Part shown: positions 7,592 through 11,137 of the stretch, piece by piece | Numbering within the stretch: position 1 is the first letter of the stretch | Layout of the letters: every line of letters begins with the position of its first letter | Source of the DNA: JBFLVN01 sp040758475 | GTDB lineage: Bacteria; JAGRBM01 | Direction: 5' to 3' | Assembly (NCBI GenBank): GCA_040758475.1 | Contig: JBFLVN010000121.1 | Span: forward strand, 1-11,137 | Length of the DNA: 11,137 nucleotides | The notes under the pieces: model-generated | What the model saw: the letters and a program-made list of their open reading frames with translations, nothing else | Databases searched by the model: none | What the model was told of the DNA's origin: nothing | Program-made: the position numbers and the translations under genes

Positions 7592-8398
7592 TTACAGGGG
7601 GCCCGAGATGCCGCCGTCCTTCCGGATGCGCCAGAAGTGCACGATCATGAGCAGCGCCGCCACGATCGGCACCACGATGCAATGGAGGACGTAGAAGCGA
7701 AGGAGCGTGGCCGGGGCCACGATCGTTCCGGCGAGCATGAGGGACCGGGCGTCGTAGCGGCTTCCGATCCCGAGCTGGGCGGCAAACGGCCCTTCGTGCC
7801 CCAGGAGCGGCGTCGCGCGGGCCATGTTGGAGGCGACCGTGATGGCCCAGATGGCGAGCTGGTCCCAGGGGAGGAGGTAGCCGGTGAAGGAGAGGAGCAG
7901 TGTGAAGGTGATGAGCAGCACGCCGATCACCCAGTTGAACTCGCGCGGCGGCTTGTAGGAGCCGGTCATGAAGACGCGGAACATGTGGAGCATGACCGTG
8001 ATGACCATGGCGTGGGCGGCCCACCGGTGCATGTTCCGGACGATCGCCCCGAAGGGGACGTCGTGCATGAGGTACTTGAGGTCGAGGTAGGCGTACTCGC
8101 CCGTGGGGCGGTAGTAGAACATGAGGACGACGCCCGTCACGAGGGTCACGAGGAAGAGGAGGAACGTGATCCCCCCCATGCACCAGGTGAACTTCACGCG
8201 CACGGCGTGGCGGCGCATCTTGGGCGGGTGGAGGTGGAGCCAGATGTTCCCCAGGATCATGAGCTGGCGGTTGCGGCCCGTATCGGCGTAGCCGTGACGG
8301 AACGCGCTCTTCCAGACCTGGGACTGGGCGACTTCGCGCTTTACCTGATCGAGTTTGGATTCCTCGCCGGGCGCTTGCGGTTTGGGTTCGTCTGCCAC
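7592..8398 (-). CDS. petB: Cytochrome b6 (di-heme, with conserved Cys for covalent heme ci)
   Basis: The 268-residue product is a cytochrome b6-type N-terminal half of cytochrome b. Seen: the heme-ligand pairs H124/H138 (RNMHRW and LHMFR) and H239/H254 (FYVLH and MIVHFWRIRK), with 14- and 15-residue spacing as in b6; GYLLPWDQLAIWA at 173-185, the Qo-side GxxLPWD loop; and a C-terminus ending GGISGPL, almost the same as the ISGPL end of plant and cyanobacterial b6. TWCMGGITF at 71-79 aligns with YCLGGITL of b6, putting Cys73 at the place that covalently binds heme ci (cn) in b6f. The start is GTG at 8398, with AGGAG about 10 bases upstream. It lies second in the operon, between the Rieske and subunit IV genes. 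Together these proteins should oxidise quinol and move protons at the inner membrane. Confidence 0.93.
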   Translation of the reverse strand: MADEPKPQAPGEESKLDQVKREVAQSQVWKSAFRHGYADTGRNRQLMILGNIWLHLHPPKMRRHAVRVKFTWCMGGITFLLFLVTLVTGVVLMFYYRPTGEYAYLDLKYLMHDVPFGAIVRNMHRWAAHAMVITVMLHMFRVFMTGSYKPPREFNWVIGVLLITFTLLLSFTGYLLPWDQLAIWAITVASNMARATPLLGHEGPFAAQLGIGSRYDARSLMLAGTIVAPATLLRFYVLHCIVVPIVAALLMIVHFWRIRKDGGISGPL

Positions 8399-8447
8399 GG
8401 AAGCGGCTCTCCTCTTGGGTTCGCTCTGTTAAAAGAAAGCGGCGGAA

Positions 8448-9050
8448 TCAGACCGGCAGATAAGAGCCCGGCTGTCCCCACTCGCCTTTCTCCGAAAGAT
8501 ACTTCTTCGACTTGTCGACCAGGATCTGGCCGTCTTCGGCCAGGCCGATGCGCCAGCGCTCCAACGGGCGCGGGGCGGGGCCTTCGTAGTTGATCCCGTC
8601 TTTCGTGAAGCCCGAGCCGTGGCAGGGGCACTTGAACTTGGATTCGCCCGAAAGCCAGCGGGGCGTGCATCCAAGGTGCGTGCAGATGGCCGAAAGGGCG
8701 ATGAGGCCTTCGGGCATGTGGACGATCCACACGCGCTGGGCGGCGATGTATTTCTCGCTCACCGTGCCCGGGGGGTAATCGGAAGGGAAACCGGCCTTGA
8801 AGGTCGGATCGGGTTCGAAGAGGACGCGGGGGAACATGAACCGGAGGAACGCGATGCCGCCCGTGGCGAGCGCCCCCAGGATGAGGCCCCAGCCCGAGAG
8901 GCTGAAAAAGTCGCGGCGGGTCCAGATGTGGTTGTCCGAAAGGCGGTCGGGCGGAAGGCCCAGGATGCGCTCGGGCTTCTTGCGCGGCGGCGGGCGCACC
9001 GGCTGGGCGGGCGCGGCGGCTGGAGCGGTGGCTGCGGCGGTTTCGGACAT
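8448..9050 (-). CDS. petC: Rieske 2Fe-2S protein of the b6f-like complex
   Basis: The 200-residue protein has a Pro/Ala-rich N-terminal tail, a twin-arginine motif TRRDFFSLSG at about 44-53, and one membrane helix at about 52-74, so it is likely exported by the Tat route and kept as an anchored protein, as is usual for Rieske subunits. The cluster boxes are complete: CTHLGC (C123, H125, C128) and CPCHGSGF (C141, C143, H144), giving two Cys and two His ligands plus the disulfide pair. It passes electrons from quinol at the Qo site to the c-type cytochrome. An upstream TTG at 9110 could extend the frame by 20 residues. I prefer ATG at 9050 because GAGGAG lies 10 bases upstream and family-like sequence starts after it. 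This is the first gene of the operon, behind the promoter at 9213-9240. Confidence 0.94.
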   Translation of the reverse strand: MSETAAATAPAAAPAQPVRPPPRKKPERILGLPPDRLSDNHIWTRRDFFSLSGWGLILGALATGGIAFLRFMFPRVLFEPDPTFKAGFPSDYPPGTVSEKYIAAQRVWIVHMPEGLIALSAICTHLGCTPRWLSGESKFKCPCHGSGFTKDGINYEGPAPRPLERWRIGLAEDGQILVDKSKKYLSEKGEWGQPGSYLPV

Positions 9051-9060
9051 TCTCGATGCT

Positions 9061-9079
9061 CTCCTCGCTTGAAGCGGAG
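9061..9079 (-). promoter_or_regulatory. Hairpin covering the Rieske gene ribosome binding site
   Basis: On the transcript strand CTCC-GCT, a three-base loop TCA, then AGC-GA-GGAG can fold into a seven-pair stem with a two-base bulge. The GAGGAG ribosome binding site forms its 3' arm, so translation of the first operon gene could be limited by this fold. This is read by eye, with no folding energy computed. Confidence 0.35.
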
Positions 9080-9187
9080 TCCTCCGGGGGCGCACCCGGC
9101 TGCGCGTCAAACGTCTTGGATGTTCGCCGTACGATCCCCGAAGTTCTTAAAGATTGCGCCCAAACGACCGGGGAAACGGTTATAGAG

Positions 9188-9210
9188 GCCGCGCAGCCCC
9201 GGGTCGCGGC
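9188..9210. promoter_or_regulatory. Inverted repeat at the predicted transcription start of the respiratory operon
   Basis: GCCGCG (9188-9193) and CGCGGC (9205-9210) are perfect 6-bp arms around an 11-base centre. They lie directly downstream of the TATAAT box and over the predicted start point near 9206, where a repressor could act. It could equally be chance in GC-rich DNA. Confidence 0.3.
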
Positions 9211-9212
9211 GC

Positions 9213-9240
9213 ATTATAACGAGCGAAGCCCCCCTGTCAA
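9213..9240 (-). promoter_or_regulatory. Consensus sigma70-type promoter of the respiratory operon
   Basis: On the minus strand TTGACA (9240-9235) is followed after 16 bases by TATAAT (9218-9213); both boxes match the housekeeping consensus at all six positions. Transcription should start near 9206, leaving an untranslated leader of about 155 bases before the Rieske ATG at 9050. The whole b6/Rieske/octaheme/copper-protein operon is probably driven from here. Confidence 0.75.
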
Positions 9241-9410
9241 CTTTCCCAATCCCCAAAACACCCTGAGATTCCAAGGGGTTGCCGCTCGGGGCCCTCCTCG
9301 AAATACATGAATGGGGTGCCCGGCCGTTGCTTCCAAAATCGGAGTTGGTGACGCCCCTCACAAGACCACGGAAACCGGCCTGGATAGGATGGGTGCCGGT
9401 GGAACCATTC

Positions 9411-10094
9411 ATGCCTTCCCCTTTGCCCCGTTGGATCAAAAGCCGGTGGTACTTGCTGACCAGCCGCTCGCGTCCGTTTCTTGTTGTTGTGGCCTTTTGG
9501 ATGTTGGTCACTGGGTGTGCCGCTAATCCGAAGATCACTGTCATGAATGCTTGGATCGGCCGGACAGGAGTAGAACTTCGGCAGGCCATGGGAGAACCCA
9601 TGCGGGTGGAGCCCGTGCCTATTGAAGGGCACAAGAAACTCATTTACGAGACCGGATACAACGTCGTGACAGGCGGGAAATGTTCCACTGATTCTCTTGC
9701 TCCTGATGGCGGTTATTTCCCATGTTGGCCGGACACCAAGAGCTTTTATTTGGACTCGATGGACCAAGTAGTGGCGTGGGATTGGTGGGGGTGTTGGGGT
9801 AGCCATCGTTCTGTCGATAAACCAAATGAATCGAAAGCCGGGGAGATTGTCGGGAAAGTTCTTGTAACGTTACTGCTAATTGCACTCGTCGTTGGGATAA
9901 TCATCTTATTATCAAAGGCCGACGAGCCAGAGAGGGACATAGGCGCTGGCGCGCTGGATGTTTTTTTAACTCCTCCACCTCCTTCACCACCGTCTCCACG
10001 ACCTATTTTTGAGTGTTCATTTGATACGGCCCCCTGGCCCCGTTTTCCGCCTAAAAAAATAGAATCTGCCGAAAGCGTTCCGGTGACAAGCTAG
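9411..10094 (+). CDS. Unrecognised lipoprotein with a second membrane segment
   Basis: I do not recognise this 227-residue protein. Seen: basic residues then a hydrophobic stretch ending in LVTGC at 32-36, a proper lipobox with Cys36 as the likely lipid-bearing residue; an aromatic Cys-containing middle (C91, C105, C128) with GVELRQAMGEPMRVEP at about 53-68, which recalls the opening of small BamE/SmpA-like outer-membrane lipoprotein domains; a strong membrane helix at about 147-168; and a Pro-rich tail (PPPPSPPSPRP at about 188-198). A lipoprotein with a later transmembrane helix is unusual. The frame is open from 9279, but ATG at 9411 gives the signal sequence. The DNA is less GC-rich than its neighbours and uses A/T-ending codons more, which suggests later acquisition. 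The gene ends 3 bp before the convergent peroxiredoxin gene. Confidence 0.6.
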   Translation: MPSPLPRWIKSRWYLLTSRSRPFLVVVAFWMLVTGCAANPKITVMNAWIGRTGVELRQAMGEPMRVEPVPIEGHKKLIYETGYNVVTGGKCSTDSLAPDGGYFPCWPDTKSFYLDSMDQVVAWDWWGCWGSHRSVDKPNESKAGEIVGKVLVTLLLIALVVGIIILLSKADEPERDIGAGALDVFLTPPPPSPPSPRPIFECSFDTAPWPRFPPKKIESAESVPVTS

Positions 10095-10097
10095 CCC

Positions 10098-10550
10098 TCA
10101 GAGCGCCCCCAGGACTTCATCGACATGGCCCTCGATTTTGACGGGGGACCAGAGTTTCTCGACCTTCCCCGAGGGGCCGACGAGCAGGGTCGTCCGGACG
10201 ATCCCTTTGACCTTCTTTCCGTACATCACCTTGTCCTTAATGAGGCCCAGTTCGTTCAAATACTTCTGGTCCGGGTCCGCGAGGAGGAGGAAATTGAGCT
10301 GGTGCTTCTCCTTGAACTTCTTCTTGCTCTTTTCGTCGAGCTTGGAGAGCCCTACGACCTGGGCCTTTTTCCGTGAAATCCGGGAGACGTTGTCCCGGAA
10401 GTCGCAGGCCTCCTGGGTGCAGCCGGGGGTCATGTCCTTGGGGTAGATAAAGAGGACGAGGTGCTCCCCCGCGAAATCCTTGTTCGTATAGGTCTTGCCG
10501 TCATCCCCCACGAGCTTGAACGCGGGGAGCTTTTCGCCTTCTTGGATCAT
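10098..10550 (-). CDS. bcp: PrxQ/Bcp-type thioredoxin-dependent peroxiredoxin
   Basis: The 150-residue protein has the full length of the family. YPKDMTPGCTQEACDFRD at 36-53 holds the peroxidatic Cys44 in the TPGCT motif and the nearby resolving Cys49, five residues on, as in PrxQ/Bcp. LLADPDQKY at 89-97 and RTTLLVGPSGKV at 119-130, with the conserved Arg119, complete the pattern. It reduces hydrogen peroxide and organic peroxides in the cytoplasm, using thioredoxin as electron donor. AAGGAG sits 7 bases before the ATG. The gene is divergent from the Rrf2-family regulator across a 167-bp region holding a palindrome, so control by that regulator is plausible but not shown. Confidence 0.94.
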   Translation of the reverse strand: MIQEGEKLPAFKLVGDDGKTYTNKDFAGEHLVLFIYPKDMTPGCTQEACDFRDNVSRISRKKAQVVGLSKLDEKSKKKFKEKHQLNFLLLADPDQKYLNELGLIKDKVMYGKKVKGIVRTTLLVGPSGKVEKLWSPVKIEGHVDEVLGAL

Positions 10551-10557
10551 GTGCTTT

Positions 10558-10563
10558 CTCCTT
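10558..10563 (-). promoter_or_regulatory. Ribosome binding site of bcp
   Basis: AAGGAG on the minus strand lies 7 bases before the ATG at 10550 and fixes the start. Confidence 0.7.
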
Positions 10564-10630
10564 GGAATATGATCCGGCCCCTATGGCCGGAGGGCGCCCA
10601 TATATAGGAGTGGGGCGGGGCAGGCGCCAG

Positions 10631-10659
10631 TTGACGCCCATCAAAATACAGACTATTCC
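10631..10659 (+). promoter_or_regulatory. Likely promoter of the Rrf2-family regulator gene
   Basis: TTGACG (10631-10636) and TATTCC (10654-10659) are separated by 17 bases. The -35 box matches consensus at five of six positions and the -10 box is weak. A start near 10666 would leave a leader of about 50 bases. The -10 box overlaps a CCTAGG palindrome (10658-10663). Confidence 0.4.
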
Positions 10660-10671
10660 TAGGGGTATTAT

Positions 10672-10687
10672 GGGCTTTATAAGGCCC
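10672..10687. promoter_or_regulatory. Palindrome between bcp and the Rrf2-family gene, candidate operator
   Basis: GGGCTTTATAAGGCCC is an inverted repeat matching at 14 of 16 positions, centred about 38 bases before the Rrf2-family ATG and just downstream of its likely promoter. Rrf2 proteins bind as dimers to palindromes and often control their own gene. Binding here is inference. Confidence 0.4.
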
Positions 10688-10717
10688 TGAACTCTCTAGG
10701 ATTTCGGTGAGGCACCC

Positions 10718-11137
10718 ATGAATCTCTTCCCCGTCCGTTGCGATTACGCCCTTCGGGCCCTTTCGGAGATCGCCCTGTGGGAATCCTCCGGCCACGCGGA
10801 GCCCCTGGCCATCGAAGAAATTGCCCGAAAACAGGCCATCCCGAGGAAGTTCCTCGAACAGATCCTCGTATCCCTCAAGCGGAGCGGGCTCGTCCAGTCC
10901 CGCCGGGGACAGGCCGGGGGCTATCGCCTCGCCCGGGGGCCCGAGGCGATCCATTTCTCCGACGTCCTCGAATCCCTCGAAAGCGAGGGGGGCGGCGCGC
11001 TCGCCCGGCGCGGGGGGGATTCCCCCACCCAGGCGGCCAAGGCCATCTGGCAGGAGTTCGACGCCGTGGAGCGGGAACTCAAGGGGGCCCTTGGGAAAAG
11101 AACGCTTGCCAGCGTTTTGGAACAAGTCCGCGCCCGC
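10718..11137 (+). CDS. Rrf2-family transcriptional regulator (C-terminus cut by the window edge)
   Basis: The frame opens with ATG at 10718, preceded by GTGAGG, and stays open to the window end (140 residues). Seen: CDYALRALSEIAL at 8-20; the winged-helix core with IEEIARKQAIPRKFLEQILVSLKRSGLVQSRRG at about 32-64; and GGYRLARGPEAIHFSDVLESLES, which is the family wing and the start of the dimer helix. Most Rrf2 regulators that sense Fe-S status or nitric oxide (IscR, NsrR) carry three Cys at about 90-110. None is present here: the only Cys is C8 and that stretch reads GGGALARRGGDS. This protein therefore probably does not bind an Fe-S cluster in the usual way and may resemble CymR-like members that sense through partners. 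It faces away from bcp and may control bcp, itself or genes beyond the window. Confidence 0.88.
   Translation, partial: MNLFPVRCDYALRALSEIALWESSGHAEPLAIEEIARKQAIPRKFLEQILVSLKRSGLVQSRRGQAGGYRLARGPEAIHFSDVLESLESEGGGALARRGGDSPTQAAKAIWQEFDAVERELKGALGKRTLASVLEQVRAR

Larger units (their letters stand above)
9051..9410. other. Intergenic region between the respiratory operon and the lipoprotein gene
   Basis: This 360-bp divergent region holds the consensus minus-strand promoter at 9213-9240, the operon leader with an inverted repeat at 9188-9210, a 5-bp-stem hairpin at 9084-9099 (CCGGG/CCCGG) and the hairpin over the ribosome binding site at 9061-9079. I see no tRNA or recognised riboswitch. No convincing plus-strand promoter for the lipoprotein gene stands out between 9241 and 9410. 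The lipoprotein frame is open back to 9279, but that part looks non-coding. Confidence 0.55.

Noticed and set aside
9120..9206. Possible tRNA or riboswitch in the leader of the respiratory operon
   Set aside because: No cloverleaf or T-loop sequence and no known riboswitch core could be found by eye; only short GC-rich inverted repeats are present.
9107..9643. 178-residue minus-strand frame upstream of the Rieske gene
   Set aside because: It overlaps the lipoprotein start and the consensus promoter, and has no signal sequence or domain.
10547..11125. 192-residue open frame on the minus strand opposite the Rrf2-family gene
   Set aside because: The plus strand encodes a clear Rrf2 winged helix; the minus frame has no support and no promoter or ribosome binding site.
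1..11137. CRISPR arrays, insertion sequences or other mobile elements
   Set aside because: No regularly spaced direct repeats, transposase motifs or terminal inverted repeats were seen.

Overview
The window is GC-rich bacterial DNA from an organism with a Gram-negative type of cell envelope and a respiratory electron-transport chain. It carries a b6f-type quinol:cytochrome c oxidoreductase, a large membrane-anchored multiheme cytochrome c, a secreted copper-type protein and a lipoprotein. I cannot name the phylum from this sequence alone. The split cytochrome b (b6 plus subunit IV) joined to a multiheme c protein fits deep-branching anaerobic or chemolithotrophic bacteria better than the bc1 layout of most Proteobacteria.

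Layout. Positions 1-1940 (minus strand) hold the 5' part of a membrane glycosyltransferase of the ArnT/PMT type, which runs off the window, preceded by an acetyl-CoA hydrolase/4-hydroxybutyrate CoA-transferase family gene. Positions 2036-2842 (plus) hold a secreted TlpA-like thiol-disulfide protein with an extra C-terminal domain. Positions 2843-9050 (minus) hold a five-gene respiratory operon. In transcription order it encodes a Rieske Fe-S protein, a cytochrome b6, a subunit IV-like protein, an octaheme cytochrome c with a membrane anchor and coiled coil, and a secreted cupredoxin/carboxypeptidase-regulatory-like protein. A textbook sigma70-type promoter (TTGACA, 16 bp, TATAAT) lies at 9213-9240, about 155 bases before the Rieske start codon. 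Positions 9411-10094 (plus) encode an unrecognised lipoprotein in visibly less GC-rich DNA. Positions 10098-10550 (minus) encode a PrxQ/Bcp-type peroxiredoxin, divergent from a partial Rrf2-family regulator (10718 to the window end, plus).

How the genes fit together. The b6, subunit IV and Rieske proteins should oxidise (mena)quinol. Electrons would pass from the Rieske cluster to the octaheme protein, which stands in for cytochrome f or c1, and possibly on to the copper-type protein. The cytochrome b6 keeps the Cys that carries the extra covalent heme (heme ci/cn) in b6f complexes, and the subunit IV has APWY in place of PEWY at the quinol-oxidation site. The TlpA-like protein next door may serve cytochrome c maturation or copper-site assembly, which is inference from position only. 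The bcp/rrf2 pair is a separate small stress-response unit with a clear palindrome between the two genes.
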